A stretch of 64,000 bases of DNA from an uncultured Tateyamaria sp. (GCF_947494755.1 NZ_CANLVZ010000002.1:124001-188000); one strand, 5' to 3'. Counted from the first letter of the stretch, positions 17,022 through 27,410 are shown. Translations and numbers: made by a program. The notes: a model not told the origin generated them from the letters alone.

Positions 17022-18563
17022 TTAAGCGAAGGTCGAAGCGAACTCGTCCAGCGCCGCCTTCATCTTGTCGACGTTCTCACCCGATTTGAACTTGGGATCC
17101 TCGTCCGAAATCCACTTGAGGAAGTCGCCCTTCTGGCTGCGCAGGAACTTGAGCAGACCGGCTTCGAACTCACCCACGCGCGAGACGGGGATCTTGTCGA
17201 GATAGCCGTTGGTGCCTGCAAAGATGACGCAAACGATTTCGGCGTTGGTCAGAGGCGAATATTGCGGCTGCTTCATCAGCTCGGTCAGGCGCGCACCACG
17301 GTTCAGCAACTGCTGTGTGGCCGCGTCCAGGTCGGAACCGAACTGGGCAAAGGCCGCCATCTCGCGGTACTGGGCCAGCGACAGTTTCACAGGGCCCGCC
17401 ACCGACGACATCGCGTCTGTCTGGGCCGAGGACCCAACGCGCGACACCGACAGACCGGTGTTCACGGCAGGACGGATGCCCTGATAGAACAATTCGGTTT
17501 CAAGGAAGATCTGACCGTCAGTGATCGAAATCACGTTTGTTGGAATAAAGGCCGACACATCGCCGCCTTGGGTTTCGATGATCGGCAGGGCCGTCAGCGA
17601 GCCCGCACCATTGTCTTCGTTCAGCTTGGCAGACCGCTCAAGCAGGCGCGAGTGGAGGTAGAAAACGTCGCCGGGATAGGCTTCGCGGCCCGGTGGGCGA
17701 CGCAGCAGCAGCGACATCTGGCGATAGGACACGGCCTGTTTGGACAGATCATCATAGATGATCAGGGCGTGACGGCCATTGTCGCGGAAGAATTCCGCCA
17801 TCGAGGTCGCCGCATAAGGTGCGAGGAACTGCATGGGCGCCGGGTCGGACGCGGTCGCGGCCACAACGATCGAATAGTCAATCGCGCCGGACTCTTCGAG
17901 TTTCTTCACCAACTGTGCCACGGTGGACCGCTTCTGGCCGACCGCCACGTAGATGCAGTAGAGCTTCTTGCTCTCGTCATCGCCGGCGGCGTCGTTATAC
18001 GATTTCTGGTTCAGGATCGCGTCAAGCGCCACGGCGGTCTTGCCGGTCTGACGGTCACCAATAATCAGCTCACGCTGGCCACGGCCAATCGGGATCATCG
18101 CGTCAACGGCCTTGAGGCCGGTCGCCATCGGCTCGTGCACCGATTTGCGCGGGATAATGCCGGGGGCTTTGACGTCCGCAACGGACCGTTGCGAGGCGTT
18201 GATCGGGCCCTTGCCGTCCAGTGGGTTGCCAAGACCGTCCACAACACGGCCCAGAAGTTCGTTGCCGACGGGCACGTCCACGATGGAGTTCGTGCGCTTG
18301 ACGGTGTCACCTTCCTTGATGTCCCGGTCAGAGCCGAAGATCACCACACCGACGTTGTCGGTTTCGAGGTTCAGGGCCATCCCCTGAATACCGCCCGGAA
18401 ATTCGACCATCTCACCGGCTTGGACATTGTCGAGGCCATAGACGCGGGCAATCCCGTCACCCACGGACAAAACGCGGCCCACTTCGGCCACTTCCGCTTC
18501 CTGACCAAAGTTCTTGATCTGGTCTTTCAGGATTGCGGAAATCTCTGCTGCTTGGATACCCAT
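17022..18563 (-). CDS. atpA: F1 ATP synthase subunit alpha
   Basis: A 513-residue regulatory nucleotide-binding subunit: [15 protein letters not shown] start, Walker A GDRQTGKT at 169-176, [20 protein letters not shown], and [14 protein letters not shown], the alpha-subunit signature. It begins immediately after the atpH stop codon (no gap). Confidence 0.98.
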   Translation of the reverse strand: MGIQAAEISAILKDQIKNFGQEAEVAEVGRVLSVGDGIARVYGLDNVQAGEMVEFPGGIQGMALNLETDNVGVVIFGSDRDIKEGDTVKRTNSIVDVPVGNELLGRVVDGLGNPLDGKGPINASQRSVADVKAPGIIPRKSVHEPMATGLKAVDAMIPIGRGQRELIIGDRQTGKTAVALDAILNQKSYNDAAGDDESKKLYCIYVAVGQKRSTVAQLVKKLEESGAIDYSIVVAATASDPAPMQFLAPYAATSMAEFFRDNGRHALIIYDDLSKQAVSYRQMSLLLRRPPGREAYPGDVFYLHSRLLERSAKLNEDNGAGSLTALPIIETQGGDVSAFIPTNVISITDGQIFLETELFYQGIRPAVNTGLSVSRVGSSAQTDAMSSVAGPVKLSLAQYREMAAFAQFGSDLDAATQQLLNRGARLTELMKQPQYSPLTNAEIVCVIFAGTNGYLDKIPVSRVGEFEAGLLKFLRSQKGDFLKWISDEDPKFKSGENVDKMKAALDEFASTFA

Positions 18564-19124
18564 TTATCCGACCTCTTTCATTGCATTCTGGAGGGAAGAG
18601 AGCTTGGAGCGGATCGACGTGTCGATCATCTTCGAGCCCACTTTGACGATCAATCCACCGATGAGGCTTTCATCGACAGATGCATTAATGGTGACGTCCT
18701 TGCCCATGCGGGCCTTGAGCGTCTTGGCGACTTTGTCCGACTGTTCCTTGGTCAGTGCGGTGGCGGATGTGACATCTGCGGTCAACTCGCCCTTGTCCTC
18801 GGCGATGATGTCGCGCAGCGCCTGCACAAGCTGTGGCACCACGAACAGGCGCCGCTTTTCGGCCATCAGCGCCAGCGTGTTGCCCATCAGCTCGCTCAGG
18901 CCCGCCTTCTTGGCGATGGCAGAGATGGCTGCGGCCTGCTCGGAGCGGCTGTACACCGGCGAATGGATCAGCGCGTTGAAGTCTGCGCTTTCGGCCATTG
19001 CCGTGTTCAGCGTCTCAACATCGCTTTCGATTTTCTTGACGGCGTTGCCCTCTTTGGCAAGCGCGTAGACAGCAGTGGCATAACGCGACGCGATGCCTGT
19101 GGAGATCGAAGCTGGTTCGGACAC
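18564..19124 (-). CDS. atpH: F1 ATP synthase subunit delta
   Basis: A 186-residue peripheral-stalk subunit. The chosen GTG at 19124 gives VSEPASISTGIASRYATAVYALA, the usual alphaproteobacterial start, preceded by AAAGGGTGGA. The C-terminal ESLIGGLIVKVGSKMIDTSIRSKL is the conserved OSCP/delta signature. The frame is open upstream to 19262 but that part has no similarity. First gene of atpHAGDC; F0 genes are not here, as usual for this group. Confidence 0.95.
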   Translation of the reverse strand: MSEPASISTGIASRYATAVYALAKEGNAVKKIESDVETLNTAMAESADFNALIHSPVYSRSEQAAAISAIAKKAGLSELMGNTLALMAEKRRLFVVPQLVQALRDIIAEDKGELTADVTSATALTKEQSDKVAKTLKARMGKDVTINASVDESLIGGLIVKVGSKMIDTSIRSKLSSLQNAMKEVG

Positions 19125-19552
19125 GTCCACCCTTTCGATGTCTTGGCCCCGCATTCTACCGCCCGAAGGCAGGCGAAGGTCGGGGACGTGGGAACGCCTT
19201 GATTTGGGCCAAAGCGTGGAAATCAGGGGGGATGTAGCAGAGGGTATCGGCCCCCGCAACATATCTTCGTGAACAGGCGTTTGGGTGGTTTTTGAGCGTT
19301 TTCAGCACGTTAGACAAAGTGCGACCGTTTGCGCCACTCACTTTGTCAGGAATCCGTCACAAAACTCACGAAATTTGGGGGCGATTCCAGGTGGCACGCC
19401 TCGGTTGGTGCTGTTTGTGACCGACATCAGCCCGCTATCCGGCCTCTGCTCCACCCGCTTGCCTTGACACGCATTGGCATCAGGGCGAGCCAGACGCGGC
19501 GATGTTCTCGTCAGACGCGGAGATTATCGTCAGCCTTGGAGGAAAATAGCAA
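19125..19552. other. Intergenic region between divergent atpH and RTX-like gene
   Basis: A 428-base stretch with no credible ORF. It must hold the atp promoter (candidate at 19231-19259). A perfect TTGACA at 19464-19469 points toward the RTX-like gene but has no good -10 at the right distance. No inverted repeat of note. Confidence 0.6.
19231..19259 (-). promoter_or_regulatory. Candidate promoter of the atp operon
   Basis: Minus strand TTGCGG (19259-19254), 17-base spacer, TACATC (19236-19231). The match to consensus is moderate; it is the best candidate upstream of atpH. Confidence 0.4.
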
Positions 19553-20395
19553 ATGCGTGCTTTGGCGCTGCTCGCCATGTTGTCGGCTGCAAAGATGATG
19601 ACAATTATGCAATCGCCACCTGACGATGGCGGCACCGCGCTCGCCCGGGATGACGACCTTGACCAGCCCGAAGACGCCGACATCGGCGTGTCCGCGCTTT
19701 GCCGTGCCGAGACCGACAACATCGCCGATATGTTCAAGCCCAGACTCGAAGCCGACTTTGCCTTGAATGCGCCGGAGGCTGATGACAGCGTTTCGCTAGC
19801 CACCAAATGGGCAGCCCTACCAGAGCAAACGACGGACCCGTCCGTGCTCCGGGTCAATGCGGGGGATGGAAATGAAACGATCAGTGGGGTCGGCCTTGGG
19901 GCGATCCTGAATGGCGGGGATGATGACGACACGATCATAGTGCGCCCGGATTTCTACGGGGTCGCTGACGGGAGTGCTGACAACGACGTCATCCTTACCA
20001 GCGACAGCCGGTCGACCGATGCGGCCACTCTGGATGGCGGTGCGAGGGATGATCAGATCATCAGCGCTGACGCATTGCAGCTCGACATCACCCTCCGTAA
20101 AGGGGCCGACACTTTGGTTTTCGCAGCCGAAGCGCAAGGCAGCATTGCGCCTATCACCTTCAACGACTTTGCCCCCGCAGAGGATGCCCTTGTGTCGGTT
20201 TTGGGCGTCGATACCCCGGATGAAGTCGAATTTTCGATTGTGAGCGATATCTCGAAGAGCCGAAACAGCGTGCGTGCCACGGTTCCCGCCGCCGAGGCCG
20301 GGACATACACCGAATTTGGATCGTTTCTTTATCTGAATAGCGCGCAGGGCGATATTGCAATTGCCAACACCCTGCCCATGCCGGTCGTTGCCTGA
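19553..20395 (+). CDS. Degenerate RTX / hemolysin-type calcium-binding-like protein
   Basis: A 280-residue acidic protein. Residues ~98-180 carry eroded RTX-like repeats (VNAGDGNETISGVGLG, ILNGGDDDDTIIV, GSADNDVILT, LDGGARDDQIIS, RKGADTLVFA), and a second half ITFNDFAPAEDALVSVL resembles the capping region of RTX proteins. The N-terminal MRALALLAMLSAAKMMTIM is hydrophobic but a poor signal peptide. GGAGGAAAATAGCAA precedes the ATG. It is likely a secreted or surface protein; no Hint domain and no secretion genes are adjacent. Confidence 0.65.
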   Translation: MRALALLAMLSAAKMMTIMQSPPDDGGTALARDDDLDQPEDADIGVSALCRAETDNIADMFKPRLEADFALNAPEADDSVSLATKWAALPEQTTDPSVLRVNAGDGNETISGVGLGAILNGGDDDDTIIVRPDFYGVADGSADNDVILTSDSRSTDAATLDGGARDDQIISADALQLDITLRKGADTLVFAAEAQGSIAPITFNDFAPAEDALVSVLGVDTPDEVEFSIVSDISKSRNSVRATVPAAEAGTYTEFGSFLYLNSAQGDIAIANTLPMPVVA

Positions 20396-20398
20396 CCG

Positions 20399-21142
20399 TC
20401 AGACCCGTCCCGCAATCGGGGCCGTGACGCCCTGCGGCACGGCCTGCTTCTTCGCTTCGACACGCTTGACCTTGCCTTTGGGCGGATAGACCAGCTTGGA
20501 CGCCTCAACCATGAATGCGCCGCCCGCCATCATGCCCGGCATCACCCGGCCCACCTTTTCGAACATGTTGCTGGATTTCATCCAGACCCGCCGCGACGAG
20601 GGGAACTGATAAAGCGCGCCCAGATGCCGCTCCGGCAGGAACTGGTGTTTGCGCAACTGCGTCTCAAGCTGGCTGGCCGAATAGGGCCGTCCATAACCGA
20701 AGGGCGTGCGATCCCGGCGCGACCACAGCCCGGCGCGGTTGGGCACGATGAACAGCGCCTTGCCCCCCGGCCCCAGCACGCGCCACGCCTCTTCGAGCAG
20801 GTCATAGGCCCGCTCGGACGTCTCAAGCCCGTGCAGCATGATCAGCTTGTCCACGTGGCCCGTCTCGATCGGCCACAGGGTCTCTTCGGTCAGCACGGTG
20901 ACGTTGGGCGCATCCGCAGGCCAGGGCATCACGCCCTGCGGCCCCGGCATCAGCGCGATGACCCGGCGCGCATCGGCCAGATAGGGGCGCAGCAGCGGCA
21001 AGGCAAAGCCAAAGCCCGCCACGGTCTGTCCCGCCGCTTCGGGCCAGATTTCGGTCATCCGCCGTCGCATCGACGTCTGCGCCGCCCGCCCCAAGGCACT
21101 GCGGTAATAAAAGTTACGCAAATCCTGCACGTCCAGATGCAT
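20399..21142 (-). CDS. Class I SAM-dependent methyltransferase
   Basis: A 247-residue protein with a Rossmann methyltransferase core: [18 protein letters not shown] in place of motif [45 protein letters not shown] (post-motif I to motif III with LGPGG), then a basic C-terminus [13 protein letters not shown]. This protein commonly sits divergently beside gloB in Rhodobacteraceae. Motif I lacks the usual GxGxG spacing. The methyl acceptor is unknown. Confidence 0.8.
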   Translation of the reverse strand: MHLDVQDLRNFYYRSALGRAAQTSMRRRMTEIWPEAAGQTVAGFGFALPLLRPYLADARRVIALMPGPQGVMPWPADAPNVTVLTEETLWPIETGHVDKLIMLHGLETSERAYDLLEEAWRVLGPGGKALFIVPNRAGLWSRRDRTPFGYGRPYSASQLETQLRKHQFLPERHLGALYQFPSSRRVWMKSSNMFEKVGRVMPGMMAGGAFMVEASKLVYPPKGKVKRVEAKKQAVPQGVTAPIAGRV

Positions 21143-21214
21143 CGTGATCCCTTGCCCTTGGCGGCCATGCGCGCCACCTTTGATATAACCCTACCCCAAG
21201 AAAGCGCCATTGCC

Positions 21215-21982
21215 ATGCCCCTCGATATCCGCACGATCCCCTGCCTGTCCGACAACTATGCGTTTTTGGCCCATGACCCCGAAACAGGGGCTACGGCGCT
21301 GGTGGACGTGCCCGAGGCCACTCCGGTCCTTGATGTGCTGGCCGAGATGGGATGGACCCTGAGCGATATTCTGATCACCCATCACCACTGGGATCATGTG
21401 GACGGGCTGGCGGATGTGCTGGCCAGGCACCCTGCCCGCGTGATCGGGGCCGCCGCCGATGCCGACCGCCTGCCCAAGCTGGATATCGCACTGGCCGAGG
21501 GCGATGAGGTCAGGATCGGCTCGGAAACCGGCACTGTTATAGATGTCTCGGGACACACCATTAACCACGTGGCGTTTCACTTCGCCGGTTCAAATGCGCT
21601 GTTCACCGCGGACAGCCTTATGGCTTTGGGATGCGGACGGGTGTTTGAGGGGACCAAGCCGCAAATGCACGAAAGCCTGCAAAAGCTGGCTGCCCTGCCC
21701 GGCGACACAGTCGTCTACTCGGGCCATGAATATACCGCCGCCAACGCCAAATTCGCGCTGACCATTGATCCGGACAATTCCGACCTTATATCGCGGGTCC
21801 GGGATGTGACCGACAAACGCGCAAGCGGTATCCCGACTGTTCCCTCTTTGCTGTCCGAAGAACTGGCAACCAACCCGTTTCTGCGCGCCCACGACCCCGC
21901 CATTCAGGCCCATCTGGGCATGAGTGGCGCAAACGCCACCGACGTGTTCACGGAACTCCGCACCAGAAAAGACAATTTCTGA
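21215..21982 (+). CDS. gloB: Hydroxyacylglutathione hydrolase (glyoxalase II)
   Basis: A 255-residue metallo-beta-lactamase-fold enzyme that hydrolyses S-lactoylglutathione in methylglyoxal detoxification. THHHWDHVDG at 55-64 gives the binuclear metal ligands (His56, His58, Asp60, His61); GHTINHVAF, FTADSLMALGCGRVFEG and SGHEYTAANAKFAL complete the GloB pattern, and the C-terminal helical domain ends TDVFTELRTRKDNF. The ATG at 21215 (MPLDIRTIPC) matches the family; the upstream open frame lies antisense to the methyltransferase. Confidence 0.95.
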   Translation: MPLDIRTIPCLSDNYAFLAHDPETGATALVDVPEATPVLDVLAEMGWTLSDILITHHHWDHVDGLADVLARHPARVIGAAADADRLPKLDIALAEGDEVRIGSETGTVIDVSGHTINHVAFHFAGSNALFTADSLMALGCGRVFEGTKPQMHESLQKLAALPGDTVVYSGHEYTAANAKFALTIDPDNSDLISRVRDVTDKRASGIPTVPSLLSEELATNPFLRAHDPAIQAHLGMSGANATDVFTELRTRKDNF

Positions 21983-22177
21983 GACGGATTGTTCTCATAC
22001 GCGCCTAATTCCACACCGAAAACACGCACCTCACGCAGATTGTGAGGTTTTGTGCAAAGAAAAGCCTTGAAGCGGCGCGTTGTTCAACCAAACTTAAACA
22101 CATGAGGCCATGGTTGGTATGGGGCCTCGACATTCTTTGGTGCCCCCAACCCGACCCCGATCGAAAGGAGCACAGCC

Positions 22178-24499
22178 GTGCCTTCATTCTCGACGACACT
22201 GGAAAAAGCGATCCATCAGGCGCTTGCGCTGGCCAACGAACGCCGGCACGAATTTGCAACTCTTGAGCATTTGTTGCTCTCCCTGGTGGATGAACCCGAC
22301 GCCCGTCGCGTCATGCAGGCCTGCTCGGTCGACATTGACGAATTGCGCGGTGCGCTCAACGAATTCGTGGACGATGACCTGTCCAATCTGGTCACCGACA
22401 TCGATGGATCGGAGGCTGTTCCGACGGCGGCGTTCCAGCGCGTGATCCAGCGCGCCGCCATCCACGTGCAGTCCTCGGGCCGCACCGAAGTGACCGGTGC
22501 CAACGTGCTGGTCGCCATCTTTGCCGAACGCGAAAGCAATGCGGCCTACTTCCTGCAAGAACAGGACATGACGCGCTATGATGCGGTGAATTTCATCGCC
22601 CACGGCGTCGCCAAAGACCCCGCTTTTGGCGAGGCGCGGCCCGTATCAGGTGCGCCGGAAGTCGAAGATGAGCCGCAGGGCGTCACCGAGGGTGAGAAAA
22701 AGGAAAGCGCGCTGGCCAAATACTGCGTGGACCTGAATGAAAAATCCCGCGAAGGCGATATCGACCCGCTGATCGGGCGCGATTCCGAGGTGGAGCGGTG
22801 TATCCAGGTGCTCTGCCGTCGCCGCAAGAACAACCCGCTGTTGGTGGGCGATCCGGGCGTGGGCAAAACCGCCATCGCAGAAGGGCTCGCGCGCAAGATT
22901 GTGGCCGGTGAAACACCCGAAGTGCTTTCGGGCACGACCATCTACTCGCTCGACATGGGCGCATTGCTGGCCGGCACACGCTATCGCGGTGATTTCGAGG
23001 AGCGGCTCAAGGCCGTTGTGACCGAGCTTGAAGATCACAAGGATGCGGTGTTGTTCATCGACGAAATCCACACTGTGATCGGGGCCGGTGCCACGTCGGG
23101 CGGCGCCATGGATGCCTCCAACCTGCTGAAACCTGCTTTGCAGGGGGGCAAGCTGCGCACCATGGGCTCGACCACATATAAGGAGTTCCGCCAACACTTC
23201 GAAAAGGACCGCGCGCTGAGCCGCCGGTTCCAGAAGATCGACGTGAACGAGCCTTCGGTGGATGATGCCACTAAAATTCTCAAGGGCCTCAAGCCCTATT
23301 TCGAGGATCATCACGGCGTCAAATACACCTCCGACGCGATTAAGACATCGGTGGAACTGGCGAGCCGCTATATCAACGACCGCAAGCTGCCCGACAGCGC
23401 CATTGACGTCATTGACGAGGCCGGCGCGGCCCAACACCTCGTGACGGCGGCCAAACGGCGCAAGACGATCGGCACCAAGGAGATCGAGAATGTCGTGGCC
23501 AAGATCGCACGCATTCCACCCAAGAACGTGTCCAAGGACGATGCCGAGACGCTGAAAGATCTCGAGGCGTCCCTGAAACGGGTCGTGTTTGGGCAGGACA
23601 ACGCCATCACCGCGCTTTCCTCTGCAATCAAACTGGCGCGGGCCGGTCTGCGCGAACCTGAAAAGCCCATCGGCAACTACCTGTTCGCCGGGCCGACCGG
23701 TGTGGGTAAAACCGAGGTGGCCAAGCAACTGGCCGACACGCTCGGGGTCGAGATGCTGCGCTTTGACATGTCTGAGTACATGGAAAAACACGCAGTGTCG
23801 CGCCTGATCGGGGCCCCTCCGGGCTATGTCGGGTTCGATCAGGGCGGCATGTTGACGGACGGTGTGGACCAACACCCGCACTGTGTGCTGCTGCTGGACG
23901 AGATGGAAAAGGCGCACCCGGATGTCTACAACATCCTGTTGCAGGTGATGGACCACGGGAAGCTGACCGACCACAATGGTCGCACAGTCGATTTCCGCAA
24001 CGTAATCCTGATCATGACTTCGAATGCGGGGGCCGCTGAACAGGCCAAGGCTGCCATCGGGTTCGGTCGCGACCGGCGCACCGGCGAGGACACCGCCGCG
24101 ATTGAGCGGACGTTCACGCCAGAATTCCGCAACCGTCTGGACGCGGTGATCAGCTTTGCCCCGCTTGGAAAGGACACCATCCTGTCCGTGGTTGAGAAGT
24201 TCGTGCTGCAACTCGAGGCCCAACTGATGGACCGCAATGTCACCATCGAGTTGACCAAACCCGCTGCGGAATGGCTGGCCGACAAAGGTTATGATGACAA
24301 AATGGGGGCGCGTCCACTTGGTCGCGTGATCCAGGAATACATCAAAAAGCCGCTGGCCGAAGAGTTGCTGTTTGGCAAGTTGATGAAAGGCGGCGTGGTG
24401 AAGGTTGGCGTCAAGAATGGCGCGTTAGATCTGAAACTGGAGGGGCCGGACAAGCCGCGCCTGTCCGGCAACAAGCCACCGCTGCTGACCGCAGACTGA
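22178..24499 (+). CDS. clpA: ATP-dependent Clp protease ATP-binding subunit ClpA
   Basis: A 773-residue AAA+ unfoldase. The N-domain with two Clp repeats (MPSFSTTLEKAIHQALALANERRHEFATLEHLLL) spans ~1-145; AAA-1 has Walker A GDPGVGKT at ~224-231; AAA-2 has GPTGVGKT at ~505-512 and LLLDEMEKAHPDVYN. No ClpB-type middle coiled coil is present, which separates it from ClpB. It feeds substrates to ClpP. GAAAGGAG precedes the start. The adaptor gene clpS, often just upstream in relatives, is not found in the 195 bases before it. Confidence 0.96.
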   Translation: MPSFSTTLEKAIHQALALANERRHEFATLEHLLLSLVDEPDARRVMQACSVDIDELRGALNEFVDDDLSNLVTDIDGSEAVPTAAFQRVIQRAAIHVQSSGRTEVTGANVLVAIFAERESNAAYFLQEQDMTRYDAVNFIAHGVAKDPAFGEARPVSGAPEVEDEPQGVTEGEKKESALAKYCVDLNEKSREGDIDPLIGRDSEVERCIQVLCRRRKNNPLLVGDPGVGKTAIAEGLARKIVAGETPEVLSGTTIYSLDMGALLAGTRYRGDFEERLKAVVTELEDHKDAVLFIDEIHTVIGAGATSGGAMDASNLLKPALQGGKLRTMGSTTYKEFRQHFEKDRALSRRFQKIDVNEPSVDDATKILKGLKPYFEDHHGVKYTSDAIKTSVELASRYINDRKLPDSAIDVIDEAGAAQHLVTAAKRRKTIGTKEIENVVAKIARIPPKNVSKDDAETLKDLEASLKRVVFGQDNAITALSSAIKLARAGLREPEKPIGNYLFAGPTGVGKTEVAKQLADTLGVEMLRFDMSEYMEKHAVSRLIGAPPGYVGFDQGGMLTDGVDQHPHCVLLLDEMEKAHPDVYNILLQVMDHGKLTDHNGRTVDFRNVILIMTSNAGAAEQAKAAIGFGRDRRTGEDTAAIERTFTPEFRNRLDAVISFAPLGKDTILSVVEKFVLQLEAQLMDRNVTIELTKPAAEWLADKGYDDKMGARPLGRVIQEYIKKPLAEELLFGKLMKGGVVKVGVKNGALDLKLEGPDKPRLSGNKPPLLTAD

Positions 24500-25467
24500 T
24501 GCGCGCGGCCCTTGCCGCACTGATAATCTCCCTCGCCGCAGCCCCCCTTGCGGCGAGGGATTTTCTTTTGGTGCCGCCGATTGACTGCGATCTGGGCACC
24601 GACTGTTTTATTCAGCAATATGTCGACAGCGACCCCACCGAGGGGGTGCGCGATTTTCGCTGCCAAAGCCTCAGCTATGATGACCACAAGGGCACGGATT
24701 TCGCGCTGAAGTCCCGCGCGCAGATGGAGCAAGGCGTCGATGTGATCGCCGCCGCACCCGGCACGGTGCGGGCCATTCGCGATGGGATGGCCGATCAGCT
24801 TGTGACAGCAGAGAACCGGGCCGCACTTGCGGGCCGCGATTGCGGCAACGGGCTGGTTATTGATCACGGCGATGGGTGGTCGACGCAGTATTGCCACCTC
24901 AAACGCGGCTCCGTGCAGGTGCGCGGCGGTGACGAGGTCGCATCAGGCGACGTCCTGGGTCAGGTGGGCCTGTCGGGCCGCACCCAGTTTCCCCATGTTC
25001 ACATCACGGTGCGCAAGGATGATGCGGTGGTCGATCCGTTCGATCCCGACGGCACGGCGACATGCGCGGCCCCAAGCACCGAAACACTTTGGCAAACACC
25101 CATCGCCTACCAACCGGGCGGTGTGATCGCCGTGGGCCTTGCAGATGCCGTGCCCGAATACGACGCCATCAAAGCCGGAGAGGCGCACGCGCCCGAACTG
25201 CCCGTGGACGCGCCCGCACTGGTTGTTTTCGGCTATATCTTTGGCGCGCGGGCGGGCGATATCCTGCATCTGCGCATCACGGGCCCCGACGGTGAGGTCA
25301 TTGACCGCGCCGTCGATCTGGACCGCACCCAAGCCCAACTGTTCCGTGCCATCGGCAAGCGACGACGCGATGCAATTTGGCCTGCGGGCACCTACGAGGG
25401 CACCGCCACCCTGATCCGCGGACCCGAGATCATCAGCACGCAGCGCAATGTTGTCGAGATCCGCTAG
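24499..25467 (+). CDS. M23-family metallopeptidase (LytM-like)
   Basis: A 322-residue exported protein with signal peptide MRAALAALIISLAAAPLAA. The M23 zinc site is present: HKGTD (His63, Asp67) and HVH (166-168), with GNGLVIDHGDGWSTQYCHLKRG in between. It is expected to cut or bind peptidoglycan crosslinks in the periplasm. A C-terminal beta domain (~205-322) is unassigned. The ATG overlaps the clpA stop by one base (TGATG), so they are cotranscribed. Confidence 0.9.
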   Translation: MRAALAALIISLAAAPLAARDFLLVPPIDCDLGTDCFIQQYVDSDPTEGVRDFRCQSLSYDDHKGTDFALKSRAQMEQGVDVIAAAPGTVRAIRDGMADQLVTAENRAALAGRDCGNGLVIDHGDGWSTQYCHLKRGSVQVRGGDEVASGDVLGQVGLSGRTQFPHVHITVRKDDAVVDPFDPDGTATCAAPSTETLWQTPIAYQPGGVIAVGLADAVPEYDAIKAGEAHAPELPVDAPALVVFGYIFGARAGDILHLRITGPDGEVIDRAVDLDRTQAQLFRAIGKRRRDAIWPAGTYEGTATLIRGPEIISTQRNVVEIR

Positions 25468-25470
25468 ACC

Positions 25471-27408
25471 CTACTTGCCTGTGAATTTCAGCTCAATCCG
25501 CCGGTTTTGCGCGCGCGCTTCGGGTGTGTCGGCGGGGTTCAGCGGCTGATACTGGCCAAACCCGTTGGCCGACACGCGGGTCGGGGGAATGCCCAGGAAA
25601 TTCACCATGTACTTGACCACCGACAGGGCACGCGCCTGGCTCAACTCCCAGTTGTCTGCAAAGGCCCCTGTCCCCGACAGCGGCACGTCATCAGTGTGCC
25701 CATCGACCTGGATGACCCAGTCGATCTCGGGTGGGATATCGTCCGCAACGCCGCGCAGAATATCTGCAATCTTTGCAATCTCGCCCTGACCAACCGGGGA
25801 CAAGTCAGCCCGACCCGGTGGAAACAGCACTTCGGACGAGAACACGAACCGGTCGCCCACGACCTGCACACCCTCCTGTGCGCCCAGCACATCGCGCAAC
25901 TGCCCGAAAAACTCGGAGCGATAGCGTTCGAGGTCTTGCGCCTGCGCCTCAAGCCGCTTGCGCTCGGCTTCTTCCAATTCGCGCCGCCGCCGTTCCTCGG
26001 CCGCGACCCGTGCCAGCGCGGTGTTCAGCTCAGACCCTAGCGATTGCAACTGCACGTCCCGCGCCGCATCCCGCGCGACCGCATCATCCAGCAGGGCCTG
26101 CAACTGGCCCAATTGCGCGCGCAAAGCGGCCACTTGCTGGTTCAGCAACTCGGTCTGGCGTTGGGCTTCAAGCGTGGCCGCCTCCTCGGCGCTGAGCGCT
26201 TCGCGCGCCGCCGCGAGCAAAGCCGCGCGCGCCTGAGACTGATCCGCCTGTTCCTGCAATGCCTGCTCTGCAGCGGCCTTTTGCGCGAGCGCGGCGACCA
26301 ACGCCGCCCGCGCCTCGGCTCCGTCAGCATCCAGTGTTTGCGCATCCTGTTCGGCAGCCAGTTGAGCGGCCAAAGTAGCGGCCAACTGATCGCGCAACGC
26401 AGCACTGTCCGAGGCCAGGTCGCTGTTCACGCTCTGCGCGCCCTCCAACTCGGTCAGGGCATCGGCCAATTGTGCCTCCAGCTCCACCACACGGGCTTGC
26501 GTTTCCGACCGGTCCCGCGATGCGTTTTGTGTGGCCAGCAAGGCTGCGGCGAGTTGCGCATCAAGGTCCTGTTCAGCTGCCCGTGCCGCGGCCAAGAGGG
26601 TCAGCGTATCCTCGGCCTCCTGGCGTTGCGCCTCAAGGGCAAGGGTCATGGCCGTCAATTCGGCATCAGCCTGTTCCAAACGCTCACGCAAGGCCTGGGC
26701 CGCTGCGGCTTCGGCCAGACGGGCGGCTTCTTCCTCGCTCAACGAGGCTTGCGCCGCCTCTAGATCGGCCTGCAACCCCGCCGCTTGTTCGGCGGTGTCG
26801 GCGTTGCGGGCGCGCAGGTCCGCGATCAATGCCTGCAGCGCCTCAGTACGCGCGGCGGCCAATCGGGCGGTTTCGGCTTGCGCGTCCACCTCGGTGCGGG
26901 CCTGCGCCAGCGCGAGGTTCAACGCCTCTTGCTCGGACAGCAATTGGGTTTGGGCCTCTTCCAGCCCCGCAATGGTCTCTTGCGCACCATCCCGCTCCGC
27001 GATCAGAGCGGCCACTTGCGCCTCAAAACTCGTGATCCGCGTTTGGGCGGCCGTCAGTTCCGTCGCCTGCGCATCGCGCTCTGCCGTCAACGTGCGGATC
27101 AATGCGGCTTGTGACTCCACCTGCGCTTCGGACTCGGTGAGCGTGGCATTCAGCGCCGACAGCCGTGCGTCCAACTGGTTTGATCGCCGCTCCTCCAGCA
27201 CCAGGGCTTCGGCCAAGGCGGCGACTTCACCGGCGAGTTGATCCAGTTCGGTTTCCTGCCCCGTGATCGTCTCACGCAAGACAAATTGCACGACCATGAA
27301 AATGGTCAGCACGAACATCAAAACCAGCAACAGGCCCGTCATCGCATCGACAAAGCCCGGCCAGATGGACGCCTGAAACCGTTGCCCGGTACGCCGCGAC
27401 AGTGCCAT
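25471..27408 (-). CDS. MotB/OmpA-like protein with very long coiled coil (ion-motor stator B-type)
   Basis: A 645-residue protein with one N-terminal membrane helix, WPGFVDAMTGLLLVLMFVL (~16-34), where Asp21 matches the proton-binding aspartate of MotB-like stators. Residues ~50-490 are an Ala/Glu/Gln-rich coiled coil about 440 residues long, and ~505-645 an OmpA-type peptidoglycan-binding domain (VDGHTDDVP, NWELSQARALSVV, QNRRIELKF). The preceding gene, two bases upstream, encodes the MotA/ExbB-like partner. Together they should form a proton-driven complex reaching the cell wall. It is not flagellar MotB: no flagellar genes are nearby and the coiled coil is far longer. Confidence 0.85.
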   Translation of the reverse strand: MALSRRTGQRFQASIWPGFVDAMTGLLLVLMFVLTIFMVVQFVLRETITGQETELDQLAGEVAALAEALVLEERRSNQLDARLSALNATLTESEAQVESQAALIRTLTAERDAQATELTAAQTRITSFEAQVAALIAERDGAQETIAGLEEAQTQLLSEQEALNLALAQARTEVDAQAETARLAAARTEALQALIADLRARNADTAEQAAGLQADLEAAQASLSEEEAARLAEAAAAQALRERLEQADAELTAMTLALEAQRQEAEDTLTLLAAARAAEQDLDAQLAAALLATQNASRDRSETQARVVELEAQLADALTELEGAQSVNSDLASDSAALRDQLAATLAAQLAAEQDAQTLDADGAEARAALVAALAQKAAAEQALQEQADQSQARAALLAAAREALSAEEAATLEAQRQTELLNQQVAALRAQLGQLQALLDDAVARDAARDVQLQSLGSELNTALARVAAEERRRRELEEAERKRLEAQAQDLERYRSEFFGQLRDVLGAQEGVQVVGDRFVFSSEVLFPPGRADLSPVGQGEIAKIADILRGVADDIPPEIDWVIQVDGHTDDVPLSGTGAFADNWELSQARALSVVKYMVNFLGIPPTRVSANGFGQYQPLNPADTPEARAQNRRIELKFTGK

Positions 27409-27410
27409 GT

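Noticed and set aside
16932-19202. A 756-codon open frame on the plus strand across atpG, atpA and atpH
   Set aside because: It is antisense to three unmistakable ATP synthase genes, is His/Arg-rich without any motif, and arises from codon bias in GC-rich DNA.
22646-24223. A 525-codon minus-strand frame inside clpA
   Set aside because: Antisense shadow of a clear ClpA coding sequence.
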